Below are positions 7,878 through 16,425 of a DNA stretch of 64,000 nucleotides, piece after piece. Source of the stretch: CAXXIC01 sp049315325 (GTDB lineage Bacteria; Bacteroidota; Bacteroidia; Bacteroidales; UBA7332); assembly GCA_049315325.1 (NCBI GenBank), contig JBMOKJ010000005.1:176126-240125 (forward strand). Direction: 5' to 3'. The stretch's first letter is position 1. Each line of letters starts with the position of its first letter. Under the pieces are notes generated by a model. That model made no database searches. It was not told the DNA's origin and saw nothing but the letters and a program-made list of their open reading frames with translations. The position numbers and the translations under genes are program-made.

Positions 7878-7910
7878 TTTGAATAGTTTATTGAAAAAAG
7901 TGTATATTTG
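7878..7910 (+). promoter_or_regulatory. Promoter TTTG-21-TATATTTG without a following gene
   Basis: TTTG at 7878-7881, a 21-base spacer, then TATATTTG at 7903-7910. This fits the Bacteroidetes -33/-7 consensus. No plus-strand open reading frame follows before the hairpin at 8053. Confidence 0.5.
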
Positions 7911-7916
7911 AGGTGT

Positions 7917-8096
7917 CTGCGTTGCGCACGTGGACGCCCGAAATGGCGGATGCTGCTTATGTTGTGTTCGCCATCCGTATTTTAGACGCATTAAGTGAAA
8001 CAACCTCTTGCTGCCGCACGACTGCATCGTGTGGCAAATAATAAAAACAAATAGAGGCTTCAATCGACAATTTCGATTGAAGCCTCTTCTATTTTT
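7917..8096 (+). ncRNA. Candidate small RNA transcription unit
   Basis: The stretch lies between a consensus-like promoter (7878-7910) and a strong hairpin followed by a T-rich run (8053-8096). It lacks a plus-strand gene. It can fold locally: TGCG/CGCA near 7920, ATGGCG/CGCCAT at about 7943-7976, GCC-g-CACGA / TCGTG-t-GGC at 8013-8035, and the end hairpin. The family is not recognised. An alternative is a decayed dispersed repeat, since a minus-strand frame of 110 codons also crosses it without a family match. Confidence 0.3.
8053..8096. terminator. Bidirectional terminator hairpin, second copy of the AGAGGCTTCAATCG stem
   Basis: A 15-bp perfect stem (8053-8067 / 8073-8087) with a 5-base loop. 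The plus side continues TCTATTTTT, and the minus side reads into ATTTGTTTTT, suitable for ending the S46 peptidase gene. The stem is the same as that at 7088-7122. Confidence 0.8.
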
Positions 8097-8108
8097 AGAG
8101 AATGCTTG

Positions 8109-10211
8109 TTATTTCTTGAATTTCAATTCGTTGAGTAACTGTGGCATTCCGCCGAGGTGATCAATGGAGTAAATCATGTAGCGGATATCGACCACGATGC
8201 ATCGCTGCAGGTCGTTGTCGAATCGTAGGTTGCCGCTCAGCGACTCCCAGTTTCCATCGAATGCAAGACCGATTAAGCGTCCGTCTTTGTTGAAAACTGG
8301 ACTGCCCGAGTTCCCACCAGTGATGTCGTTGGTGGTGAGGAAGCAGGTGTTCAGAGGTTTCACCTTGTTTGTCGCCTCTAGTTTGGCAATGTAATCAGGT
8401 TTTAGGAAGTAATCGGGATTCTCGGTGATGTTTTTCTCAATCAATCCTTTGGTGGTGGTGAAGTAGTTGTACGATACACCGTCGCGAGGTTTGTATGGCT
8501 TCACCGATCCGTAGCTAAGGCGCATCGTGAAATTTGCATCTGGGTGAAAAATCGAATCGGGGTAAACCTCGCGTTGCTCACGCATATAAAGTCGTTCGTT
8601 TCTTTTCACTTGATTGTCCGTTGCGTCAACCTCGTCTTGCATCATACGCATTGTTTTCGATATGTCGAGCGACATTTTATAAATTGGATCCTCTTCAATT
8701 GTCTCGAAATCATTTGTTCTGATGGCTTTAAACAGTTTGCTACTGTCTGCGAAAACAGATTTGCGAATCGCTTTCTCGGTAAATTTGGTGTAGTTTCCGT
8801 GAATTTTCTCGTAAAAAGGAGGTAAGTATTTCGCTTCAGATACGTTTTGTTGAAACACCTCGAGCATCGCAGCCAGCACCTCTTTTTCGACACCCAAATC
8901 GGAATTTTTATAAATCTTCTTCATATCCGAGACGATTTTGTCGCTGTTTTCACGCCCAGCTTTCGCTTTCATTGCAGCAATGTACGTGGTAGCAAGTGTA
9001 AGCAAGTCGGAACTTCCCCTTAGAGCTTCGCGTGCATAATTAAGGTTAGTGCGCATCACTTCACGTTTGAGGTAGCCCTCTTTCATTTTGGCTAATACGG
9101 TATCGTATTTAGCTTTCAGCTCTGGATGGGCGCTCAATGCTTTGGTAAAGAGCATCTCCTCGTTCTGCTTATCTTCAATCAAGCGGTTGTTGCGAATGGC
9201 GGCATTCATACCGATGCTGTTTTTGTAGTAGTTGGCGCTACGAGCAAACTTGGCGTCGTATTTGATGCGAATGGCTTGACTTTGCAGCATGTTTTTCTTC
9301 CAAATCTGCTGTTTCACCTCGCGCACTTTGATGCGTGGTATATTGACTGTTTTCACCATCTCTTCTACACCAGCAGCGGATAAGTAGCGGTTGGTGGTGC
9401 CAGGATATCCAATGGTCATGGTCAAATCGTCGGGCTGATAGCCGTCTGTAGAGATTGTGGCTACATATTTTGGATGAAATGGAACGTTGTTTTTGTTGTA
9501 TTTCACTGGATTGCCCAACGAATCGGCATAGACACGGAAAACAGAGAAATCGCCTGTGTGACGAGGCCACATCCAGTTGTCGGTTTCGCCACCAAATTTG
9601 CCAATACTGGCAGGAGGTGCAAATACCAAACGAACATCTTTATAGACTTTGTAAACCAACAGTCGATAGGCGTTTCCTTCGTAGAATCTTGTCACTTTTG
9701 CATCAAGTAGCGAATCTTTCTCCACCTCTTTCACGATTACTTTCGAAATAGAATCGATGATTTCGGAACGACGAATCTCGCTCTCCAAGTTAGTTAATCC
9801 TGATTCGATGCGTTTGGTCACATCTGTGGAACTTACTAAAAATGAGACGTTCAACTCTTCGGCAGGGATTTCGTTTTCTTTTGTTTGCGACGCAAATCCG
9901 TCGCGCAGGTAGTCGTGCTGCTCGTTGCTTAGCGATTGAATAGCACCAAAACCACAATGGTGGTTGGTGAAAACCAGTCCCTGATCGGAAACCGCCACTC
10001 CGGTGCATCCTGCACCAAAAATCACTACCGCATCTTTCACCGAACTTTTGTTTTCGTTGAACAGCGAGTCGTAGGGGATTTTGAGCCCCATTAGTTGGAT
10101 TTTGTCAATCACTTTTTTATCTGGATGAAACGGTTGAATCATCCCTTGGTCTGCCAATGCAGATGAGGCCATGCCAGCAAGCAGAGCCAATGTGAAAACA
10201 GTTTTCTTCAT
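8109..10211 (-). CDS. S46 family dipeptidyl-peptidase, DPP7-like
   Basis: 700 aa, the normal S46 length. The signal peptide is about residues 1-20 (SSALA/D), so the enzyme is periplasmic. The chymotrypsin-like triad is visible: His in TNHHCG (about 85), Asp in the DNWMWPRHTGD segment, and Ser635 in GGNSGSPVF. S46 enzymes remove dipeptides from the N-terminus of oligopeptides. Eighteen residues after the Ser, in FDGNWE, the S1-site residue is Gly653; DPP7 enzymes, which prefer hydrophobic P1, have Gly there, while DPP11 enzymes, which prefer Asp/Glu, have Arg. DPP7-type specificity is inferred from this. The gene is a single unit ending in the hairpin at 8053-8087. It fits a peptide-using lifestyle alongside the SusCD, metallohydrolase and T9SS genes in this window. 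Confidence 0.93.
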   Translation of the reverse strand: MKKTVFTLALLAGMASSALADQGMIQPFHPDKKVIDKIQLMGLKIPYDSLFNENKSSVKDAVVIFGAGCTGVAVSDQGLVFTNHHCGFGAIQSLSNEQHDYLRDGFASQTKENEIPAEELNVSFLVSSTDVTKRIESGLTNLESEIRRSEIIDSISKVIVKEVEKDSLLDAKVTRFYEGNAYRLLVYKVYKDVRLVFAPPASIGKFGGETDNWMWPRHTGDFSVFRVYADSLGNPVKYNKNNVPFHPKYVATISTDGYQPDDLTMTIGYPGTTNRYLSAAGVEEMVKTVNIPRIKVREVKQQIWKKNMLQSQAIRIKYDAKFARSANYYKNSIGMNAAIRNNRLIEDKQNEEMLFTKALSAHPELKAKYDTVLAKMKEGYLKREVMRTNLNYAREALRGSSDLLTLATTYIAAMKAKAGRENSDKIVSDMKKIYKNSDLGVEKEVLAAMLEVFQQNVSEAKYLPPFYEKIHGNYTKFTEKAIRKSVFADSSKLFKAIRTNDFETIEEDPIYKMSLDISKTMRMMQDEVDATDNQVKRNERLYMREQREVYPDSIFHPDANFTMRLSYGSVKPYKPRDGVSYNYFTTTKGLIEKNITENPDYFLKPDYIAKLEATNKVKPLNTCFLTTNDITGGNSGSPVFNKDGRLIGLAFDGNWESLSGNLRFDNDLQRCIVVDIRYMIYSIDHLGGMPQLLNELKFKK

Positions 10212-10390
10212 TACTGTTGGTTTAAAAAATTACATACTATCTATTCGGTACTTCTAAAAATTGCTTTTTCTGCGTTACGCTCAATCGATAAAATGCTCAT
10301 TTACATAAGTAAACTCCGCTTTTATCTCAATCGCAAGCCTTAAAAATCTAATTTTTAAAACCCCTCTTCTCTTAATTTCTCTCAAATAAG

Positions 10391-11881
10391 TTATCTCTTA
10401 ACTAATTTGTTTAATATTGGAATTGCACTTAGAGGCAAATCCTTCTTCACCATATAGGTGATAAAAATGGCAAGCAAAACGGTTCTGAATGTTAGATTCA
10501 ACCCAAATGAATGCAAATCTACTAATAGGAATAGTGAATAAAGCACGGTCGTAAGCAAAACGTAAATCAGAATTCGTCTGTATTCGTAGGCAATCGGGAA
10601 CTTTTTGTGTCCCATAAAGTAGGATACAATCATAATCACAATATTGCTGATAAGGGCAGCCCAAGCACTTCCCATGTAGCCGAAAGTCGGAACCAATGCC
10701 ACATTCAGCACGACTGTCAATGTACAAACGATAATTGAGAAGTAAGCGCCCCATTTCGTTTCGTCTATCAGTTTGTACCAAATAGAAAGGTTGAAATAGA
10801 CGCCAAAGACAAACTGACCCAGCATTACGATTGGCACCACGTTCAACCCTTCGAAATAAGAGGGATCGATGATGTATTTCAGAATATCCATATAGAACAT
10901 AATGCCCAAGAATATGAGCAACGAGATGATGATAAAATATTTCATCGCATCGGCATACACTTTCTTGTGGTCTTCGCCCTTGTTTTTGGCAAATACAAAC
11001 GGCTCGTAAGCGAATCTGAATGCTTGTGTAAACATCACCATCACGACCGCAATTTTGAAGTTTGCGCCATAGATTCCAAGTTGCGCCATAGCGCTCGATT
11101 TGTCAGGAATCAGATAAGGGAACAAGATTTTATCCACCGTTTGGCTCAAAATGCCTGCTATGCCCAACACCAAAAGGGGCAGACTGTATTTCAGCATTTG
11201 GCGAAGTAGTGGCCAGTCGAGTCGTGGCTTGAAAATGAATATCTCGGGAGCCAAAAACAGCAACGTGATGAAGGTAGAAATGACGTTCGAAACCAATATA
11301 TAACCCACGCTGTAATCTGGATTGTAGAACCACGAAATCCACTCTGGATGCGATTTGTGTAGGTGCGGACAAAGTATCAGGAAGAATAGATTGGTGGCAA
11401 TATTCAGGAAAATGAAGATCATCTTGATGGAAGCGAAACGTAACGGTCTGTTTTTATAGCGCAAATAAGCAAACGGAATGGCACTGAACGCATCCATCGC
11501 CACAATGACCACGAGCATAGCCACAAAGTCTGTTTTCACGCCGTAGCCAAGCAATCCTGCAATTTGAGGTGAAAAGAGCAATCCAACAACAACGAACAAA
11601 AGCGATGTGATTCCGACCGATGAAAGTGTGGTCGAATAGACATTTTTGGCATCAAGTTCGGTTTTGTTTGCAAAGCGGAAAAACCCAGTTTCCATACCGT
11701 AGGTGAGCAACACCAACAGAAAAGCCGTCCAACTGTAGAGGTTGGTGACCACACCATACTCTCCAGTGGATGCTAAAACTCGTGTGTAAATCGGTACTAA
11801 TCCCCAGTTGAGAAATCGTCCCACAATGCTGCTAAGTCCGTAAATAGCGGTTTCCTTAGCCAATTTTTTCATTCCTGACAT
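10391..11881 (-). CDS. Wzx-like polysaccharide flippase (MOP superfamily)
   Basis: 496 aa with roughly a dozen to fourteen hydrophobic segments over its whole length. The N-terminus, with KETAIYGLSSIVGRFL and VPIYTRVL followed by EYGVV, is the typical start of oligosaccharide and polysaccharide exporters, which flip lipid-linked glycans across the inner membrane. The C-terminal polysaccharide-biosynthesis helices (about 360-490) are present. No glycosyltransferase genes flank it, so the substrate cannot be told. It lies downstream of ruvB on the same strand, but 111 bases of iteron-like DNA separate them. An ATG three codons in (MKKLAKE) is an equally possible start. Confidence 0.88.
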   Translation of the reverse strand: MSGMKKLAKETAIYGLSSIVGRFLNWGLVPIYTRVLASTGEYGVVTNLYSWTAFLLVLLTYGMETGFFRFANKTELDAKNVYSTTLSSVGITSLLFVVVGLLFSPQIAGLLGYGVKTDFVAMLVVIVAMDAFSAIPFAYLRYKNRPLRFASIKMIFIFLNIATNLFFLILCPHLHKSHPEWISWFYNPDYSVGYILVSNVISTFITLLFLAPEIFIFKPRLDWPLLRQMLKYSLPLLVLGIAGILSQTVDKILFPYLIPDKSSAMAQLGIYGANFKIAVVMVMFTQAFRFAYEPFVFAKNKGEDHKKVYADAMKYFIIISLLIFLGIMFYMDILKYIIDPSYFEGLNVVPIVMLGQFVFGVYFNLSIWYKLIDETKWGAYFSIIVCTLTVVLNVALVPTFGYMGSAWAALISNIVIMIVSYFMGHKKFPIAYEYRRILIYVLLTTVLYSLFLLVDLHSFGLNLTFRTVLLAIFITYMVKKDLPLSAIPILNKLVKR

Positions 11882-11911
11882 ATAAATAAGTCGTAGGTCA
11901 AAAAGTCGTTT

Positions 11912-11990
11912 CGCAAGCGGAATGTCCGCTGCGCTTCCATAAGTCGTAAGTCGTGTACTCGTAACTCATAACTCACAATTCATAACTCAT
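11912..11990. repeat. Short palindrome and low-complexity iterons between ruvB and the flippase gene
   Basis: The palindrome CGC-a-AGCGGA-ATG-TCCGCT-GCG lies at 11912-11933. After it come loose direct repeats of AAGTCGTA and of TAACTCA/CAATTCA with a 7-10 base period (11941-11990). No gene is visible. Confidence 0.5.
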
Positions 11991-11992
11991 AT

Positions 11993-13015
11993 CTAAAATA
12001 AGCTTCCCATATCGGTTGCTCGTTTTCTATTTAAATGTTCGTAAGCCAAATCGGTCACTTCACGACCGCGTGGTGTGCGTTTCAAAAAGCCCTCTTTGAT
12101 GAGGAAAGGTTCGTAAACCTCCTCAATCGTTCCTGGATCTTCGCCCAAAGCCGTTGCAATGGTGGATAAACCAACTGGACCACCTTTGAATTTATCAATC
12201 AACGTCAACAGGATTTTGTTGTCCACCTCGTCGAGACCATATTTGTCGATATTGAGCGCTTCGAGGGCATATTTGGCAATGTCGATATCTATCTTACCAG
12301 AACCTTTTACTTGAGCAAAATCGCGCACCCGACGCAACAATGCGTTGCAGATACGTGGTGTACCCCGACTTCGCGAAGCAATTTCGCCAGCAGCCTCTTC
12401 TGAACATGAAACACCCAAAATCGAAGCCGAGCGTCCGACTATGGAGGTCAACACCTCGTCGTCGTAATACTCCAAATGGCAATTGATACCGAATCGTGCG
12501 CGCAATGGACTGGTCAGCAAACCACTACGAGTAGTGGCGCCAATCAATGTAAAAGGCGATAAGTCTATTTGAATGGAACGAGCGCTGGGACCTTTGTCGA
12601 GCATAATGTCGATTCGGTAATCTTCCATTGCAGAGTATAGGTATTCTTCTACGACAGGACTTAGGCGGTGTATTTCGTCGATAAAAAGCACGTCGTTTGG
12701 TTCAAGTCCTGTAAGCACTCCAGCCAAATCACCTGGTTTATCGAGAACAGGTCCAGAGGTAACTTTAAAGCCCACATTGAGTTCGTTGGCAATGATGTTC
12801 GAAAGCGTTGTCTTTCCCAATCCCGGAGGGCCGTGAAGTAACACGTGATCAAGTGACTCTTCTCGCAGTCGGGCTGCCGCCACAAAGACTTTGAGATTGT
12901 CCACCACCTTATCCTGACCACTAAAATGGTCGAAACTTAGTGGACGCAGCGCTTTGTCTATCTCTTTCTCTTTGTCAGACAGATTTTGATTTCGTATATC
13001 GTAGTCAGATTCCAT
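11993..13015 (-). CDS. ruvB: Holliday junction branch migration helicase RuvB
   Basis: 340 aa from the ATG at 13015. It contains the RuvB signature: LRPLSFDHFSGQDKV near the start, Walker A GPPGLGKTTL (about 60-70), Walker B VLFIDEIHRL, sensor GATTRSGLL and the C-terminal winged helix ending in TPRGREVTDLAYEHL. RuvB is the AAA+ motor that with RuvA migrates Holliday junctions during recombinational repair. A longer frame starts at a TTG (13036), but that TTG is the last three bases of the -7 promoter box TACTTTTG, so it cannot be translated from this promoter. ruvA and ruvC are not in the window, as is common in this phylum. Confidence 0.96.
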   Translation of the reverse strand: MESDYDIRNQNLSDKEKEIDKALRPLSFDHFSGQDKVVDNLKVFVAAARLREESLDHVLLHGPPGLGKTTLSNIIANELNVGFKVTSGPVLDKPGDLAGVLTGLEPNDVLFIDEIHRLSPVVEEYLYSAMEDYRIDIMLDKGPSARSIQIDLSPFTLIGATTRSGLLTSPLRARFGINCHLEYYDDEVLTSIVGRSASILGVSCSEEAAGEIASRSRGTPRICNALLRRVRDFAQVKGSGKIDIDIAKYALEALNIDKYGLDEVDNKILLTLIDKFKGGPVGLSTIATALGEDPGTIEEVYEPFLIKEGFLKRTPRGREVTDLAYEHLNRKRATDMGSLF

Positions 13016-13033
13016 AAACAAATTTGTAGATGG

Positions 13034-13041
13034 CAAAAGTA
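13034..13041 (-). promoter_or_regulatory. -7 promoter element TACTTTTG of ruvB
   Basis: On the minus strand the box reads TACTTTTG and lies 19 bases before the ATG at 13015. It fits TAnnTTTG and decides the ruvB start. The -33 region is weak. Confidence 0.6.
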
Positions 13042-13132
13042 CAAAAAAAGTCGCAAGATTATTGGCTTTGCAACTCTAATCCCTTTTTATTCAAAGTTGC
13101 TAGGGAAATAATACCTCAATCCGTTTAAATAA

Positions 13133-13169
13133 GAAAGTCAACAATCAGTTAGTCAGATTGTTGACTTTC
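13133..13169 (-). terminator. Hairpin downstream of tRNA-Ser
   Basis: A perfect 14-bp stem GAAAGTCAACAATC / GATTGTTGACTTTC with a 9-base loop. On the minus strand it is followed by TTATTT. It lies 4 bases after the tRNA 3' end and is a likely terminator of the tRNA transcript. The remaining bases of 13037-13360 carry no protein gene. Confidence 0.7.
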
Positions 13170-13173
13170 AAAG

Positions 13174-13261
13174 CGGAGAGGAAGAGATTCGAACTCTCGA
13201 TACACTTTTGGCGCATACACGCTTTCCAGGCGTGCCTCTTCAACCACTCGAGCACCTCTCC
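13174..13261 (-). tRNA. tRNA-Ser (GGA anticodon)
   Basis: 88 bases. The acceptor stem GGAGAGG pairs with CCTCTCC and is followed by discriminator G. The D-arm contains GTGGTTGAAGAGGC, and the anticodon stem CACGC/GCGTG closes the loop CTGGAAA with anticodon GGA. A long variable arm, the class II hallmark of serine tRNA, is present, and the T-arm has GTTCGAATC. CCA is not encoded, as is usual in Bacteroidetes. It reads UCC and UCU codons. Confidence 0.95.
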
Positions 13262-13360
13262 TTGAATCGGGTTTTTCCGTTTCGGCTTGCAAATTACACT
13301 CATTTTTTTGTGAGAAGCAAATCTGAGGGCGATTATTAATGAAAATTTTACTATTTGGTC

Positions 13361-14143
13361 TTAAAATGCTTTTACGAAAAGCTTAGCAGCGTTTTCGCTT
13401 GTTCGTTTGGCAATCTCTTCCACAGGTAGTTGATAAACTTCGGCTAGCCGTTTCGCAATCAAATGGAGGTAGGTAGGATGATTGCGCTTTCCTCGGTATG
13501 GAGCGGGAGTGAGGTATGGTGAGTCAGTTTCGAGCACAACTCTATCGAGTGGAACATCTTTTAGCACATTTTCTAAATCGGAGTTTTTGAAGGTTACAAT
13601 GCCATTTATTCCGAAGAAGAAATTGTCGAGTTTGAGAATTTCGATAGCTTCATCTGTCGTGCCGCAAAAGCTGTGAAAAACGCCTGAAAGCAAAGATGTG
13701 TCAAATTCTTGAAGCACTGACATCGTTTCGCAAAACGAATCACGCACGTGAATGACGATGGGCAGATTAAGCTCAATAGCCCACCGAATCTGAGTTCTGA
13801 ATGCCTCTTGTTGCTCTGCTAATTTAGTTTTATCCCAATACAAATCGATTCCGATTTCGCCAATGGCACAATAGTCTCGCTTGTTGAGCTCGTTTTCGAT
13901 TTGTGTAAGCTGATTTTTATAGTCGGAAGTAATGCTTGTGGGATGAATTCCCATCATCGGAATGCAGAAATCGGGAAACTTTTCCGCGAGATTGTGCATT
14001 GCAGGTGCGGTTTCAATATCAATGTTAGGCAGGAAAATGCGGCTTACACCATTTGCTTTAGCTGTCGCAATGACTTCGTCAATATCGTTGTCGTAATCTT
14101 CGGCGTAGAGGTGCGAATGGGTATCAATCAAATTCATTTTCAA
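13361..14143 (-). CDS. TatD family metal-dependent hydrolase (DNase)
   Basis: 260 aa, a TIM-barrel amidohydrolase of the TatD family. Metal ligands are visible: the N-terminal DTHSHL, Glu in GEIGIDLYWD (about 94-103), His in IVIHVRD, His in VFHSFCG and the C-terminal ETDSPYLTP. Members are Mg-dependent 3'-5' exonucleases on single-stranded DNA or RNA, with suggested roles in DNA repair and oxidative stress. It starts 6 bases after the polyprenyl synthase stop, so the two form an operon. An ATG two codons inside (MNLIDTHSHL) is the other possible start. Confidence 0.93.
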   Translation of the reverse strand: MKMNLIDTHSHLYAEDYDNDIDEVIATAKANGVSRIFLPNIDIETAPAMHNLAEKFPDFCIPMMGIHPTSITSDYKNQLTQIENELNKRDYCAIGEIGIDLYWDKTKLAEQQEAFRTQIRWAIELNLPIVIHVRDSFCETMSVLQEFDTSLLSGVFHSFCGTTDEAIEILKLDNFFFGINGIVTFKNSDLENVLKDVPLDRVVLETDSPYLTPAPYRGKRNHPTYLHLIAKRLAEVYQLPVEEIAKRTSENAAKLFVKAF

Positions 14144-14149
14144 CAGCAG

Positions 14150-15127
14150 TTACGATTCGCGATACATCAGTTTTTCGCTCAACGTGACGAGCTCACTTTT
14201 GTGCAACATATTCACATCAACAGCATAGAGTGCATCCATTCCTTCACGGAAGTAGTCGCTGATTTTTTGCTCACAAAGCTCCTTTACACCGCATTTTTTG
14301 TAAATCTGTGTAATTGCATCTACCTTCTCTTGACGATCGAAGTTTTCTAAAGCAAGCCATTTCTCAACGGTTGCTTTGTCTTCATTTTCAGCAAGTTCAA
14401 GGGTTTTTATCAGCAAAAATGTTTTTTTGTTGCAGGCAATGTCACCACCAATAGCTTTCCCAAATTTCGCTTGGTCGCCGAATGTGTCGAGCAAATCGTC
14501 TTTGAGTTGAAATGCCAAACCAATCTTCTCTCCAAATTTATAGAGTAATTCGGCATCGCGCTCCAAAGCTCCACCGATAATGGCTCCAACTTTAAGCGCA
14601 CAAGCCAATAGTACGGCTGTTTTCAGGCGAATCATTTCGATGTATTCTTCCACGGAAACATCGTTGCGCATTTCGAAATCCATATCAAATTGCTGACCTT
14701 CGCACACTTCGAGAGCGGTTTTTGAGAAAACAGCCAAAACTTCAGCCAGATTTGCCGTCGGTGCTTTGCAAACTTCTTGATAAGCAATGATTTGCATGGC
14801 ATCGCCAGAAAGGATGGCACTGTTGGCAGACCATTTTTTATGTACCGTTGGATTTCCTCGGCGGATTTCCGATTTATCCATCAAATCGTCGTGAAGTAGC
14901 GTGAAGTTATGGAAAATTTCGATGCCCAATGCTGGTGAAACCGACTCTTCGACTGAGTCTTTAAAGAGGTTGCATGCCAATAGCGTCAGTAGCGGACGAA
15001 TACGTTTGCCCCCCAAAGAGAGTGAATATTCGATAGGTTCGTATAGTTCAAGTGGCGATTTTTGCAGTTGAAGTTGCTCAATTTCGCTATTTATTCGTTC
15101 AATAAGTTGTTCAGTAGAGTAATTCAT
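14150..15127 (-). CDS. Polyprenyl (farnesyl/geranylgeranyl-type) diphosphate synthase
   Basis: 325 aa, all-alpha trans-prenyltransferase. The first Asp-rich motif is HDDLMD in LLHDDLMDKSEIRRG, the second is KDDLLD in QLKDDLLDTFGD, and GGKRIRP lies near residue 53. The enzyme condenses isopentenyl diphosphate onto allylic diphosphates for quinone or carrier-lipid chains. Chain length cannot be decided by eye. It is transcribed with tatD. Together with ispH in this window it represents the isoprenoid pathway. The promoter is at 15191-15198. Confidence 0.93.
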   Translation of the reverse strand: MNYSTEQLIERINSEIEQLQLQKSPLELYEPIEYSLSLGGKRIRPLLTLLACNLFKDSVEESVSPALGIEIFHNFTLLHDDLMDKSEIRRGNPTVHKKWSANSAILSGDAMQIIAYQEVCKAPTANLAEVLAVFSKTALEVCEGQQFDMDFEMRNDVSVEEYIEMIRLKTAVLLACALKVGAIIGGALERDAELLYKFGEKIGLAFQLKDDLLDTFGDQAKFGKAIGGDIACNKKTFLLIKTLELAENEDKATVEKWLALENFDRQEKVDAITQIYKKCGVKELCEQKISDYFREGMDALYAVDVNMLHKSELVTLSEKLMYRES

Positions 15128-15190
15128 TGCGGTGTTAGGTCAATGTTTGTTGTGAAAAAAACTGAATATTGATGTTGATTTGAAAGAAAG

Positions 15191-15198
15191 CAAAGGTA
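15191..15198 (-). promoter_or_regulatory. -7 promoter element TACCTTTG of the prenyl synthase-tatD operon
   Basis: On the minus strand CAAAGGTA reads TACCTTTG, fitting TAnnTTTG, about 64 bases before the ATG at 15127. It is divergent from the porQ promoter only about 30 bases away. Confidence 0.5.
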
Positions 15199-15206
15199 AT
15201 ATATTT

Positions 15207-15238
15207 TTTGTTGCGGTCATTTTTTTGGAGTACTTTTG
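15207..15238 (+). promoter_or_regulatory. Promoter TTTG-20-TACTTTTG of porQ-cmk-ispH
   Basis: TTTG at 15207-15210, a 20-base spacer and TACTTTTG at 15231-15238. This is a full match to the Bacteroidetes consensus. It leaves a leader of about 150 bases before the ATG at 15398. Confidence 0.75.
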
Positions 15239-15397
15239 CAATCTCAAATTTATGCTCAAATATCCTTTGTCTTTAGCGATTGGAGTTGAGCAATTCGAAT
15301 TTATTACCTATTTTTGAGGAGATTTCCGGCATTGAATACTAAAGTCGGGTAAAATGCTGTTAATACTGTTTTAAACGTATAAATAATCCCTTTTTCG

Positions 15398-16414
15398 ATG
15401 AAGAAGAATCTGATATTTTCTCTCGTATTGTTTCTTGGAATAACGCAACTCGCTAAAGCTCAGACTGGACAATCTGCATACGAGTTTCTACGACTGCCCA
15501 CATCGACACATGTTAGCGCATTGGGCGGAACAAATATTTCGCTAGTAAACGACGACAACTCGATGGCTTTTCAGAACCCAGCTTTGTTATCACGAATTCC
15601 TGAAAAGTCAATTAGTTTGAACTACATGAATTATGTTGCAGACATCAATTATGGAACAGCATTTTTCAGTATGTCAGCATCAAAACGAGCAGTTGTTGGT
15701 ATAGGAATGGTCTATATGGATTATGGTAGTTTTAGAGCTACCACTTCCGATAATACAACTTACGGTACCTTTGCTGCAAAAGATATGGCGCTTCATTTAA
15801 CCTACTCTTATCGCTTGACCGATACGTGGTCGGGTGGTTTCACAGGAAAGGCAATCTATTCTGTGTTTGAAGACTATTCGTCGATGGCTTTAGGTGTCGA
15901 TTTGGGTTTAAACTACTTCAATCCAAATGAAAATATATCGGTTTCTATTGCACTAAAAAATCTGGGAGATCAATTGAAAGACTACAACGATGTTTACGAA
16001 AAACTACCGTGGGATTTGCAATTCGGAGTGTCTAAGAAATTAGCTCACGCTCCATTTCGCATCCACCTTACGGGTAAATATTTGAATGTGTGGGATTTGT
16101 CTTTGCTTCGCGAAACGTTGAGTACTGATGGCAGTGGCACAATTCGTAGTTCCGATACATTTTTCACCACGTTGACGAAGCACATGGGTTTCGGACTTGA
16201 TTTTTTATTTACAAAAAACTTCTATTTGGCATTGGGATACAACCCAAAAGTAGCCGACGATTTCAAAGTGTTGGAGCAGAAAGGATTTTATGGTTTTACC
16301 TCTGGAATCGGATTCGATATTAAACGATATCACATTGGTGCAACTGTGTTCCAACAACACGTAGGAGGCACATCGTTGATGATTGGTGTCAGCACAGACT
16401 TAAAGAAATTATAA
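15398..16414 (+). CDS. porQ: Type IX secretion system protein PorQ
   Basis: 338 aa. The signal peptide is about residues 1-21 (AKA/Q), followed by an outer-membrane beta-barrel of the PorV/PorQ type. The N-terminal FLRLPTSTHVSALGG and later NPALLSRIPEKSISLNYMNY segments are typical of PorQ. PorQ is an outer-membrane T9SS component associated with the PorU/PorV/PorZ attachment complex. As I recall, the porQ-cmk-ispH order is the same in Porphyromonas gingivalis, which supports the call. It is followed at 11 bases by cmk. The presence of a T9SS cargo in this window (23997-25406) shows the system is in use. Confidence 0.9.
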   Translation: MKKNLIFSLVLFLGITQLAKAQTGQSAYEFLRLPTSTHVSALGGTNISLVNDDNSMAFQNPALLSRIPEKSISLNYMNYVADINYGTAFFSMSASKRAVVGIGMVYMDYGSFRATTSDNTTYGTFAAKDMALHLTYSYRLTDTWSGGFTGKAIYSVFEDYSSMALGVDLGLNYFNPNENISVSIALKNLGDQLKDYNDVYEKLPWDLQFGVSKKLAHAPFRIHLTGKYLNVWDLSLLRETLSTDGSGTIRSSDTFFTTLTKHMGFGLDFLFTKNFYLALGYNPKVADDFKVLEQKGFYGFTSGIGFDIKRYHIGATVFQQHVGGTSLMIGVSTDLKKL

Positions 16415-16425
16415 TCACATAATTT

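Noticed and set aside
7731..8063. 110-codon minus-strand frame
   Set aside because: Crosses two palindromes and the putative small RNA; no signal, domain or conserved start. Kept only as a note in the small RNA entry.
13133..13169. Inverted repeat next to tRNA-Ser as an integration (att) site
   Set aside because: No integrase gene and no repeated tRNA 3' end was seen; the hairpin is better explained as a terminator.
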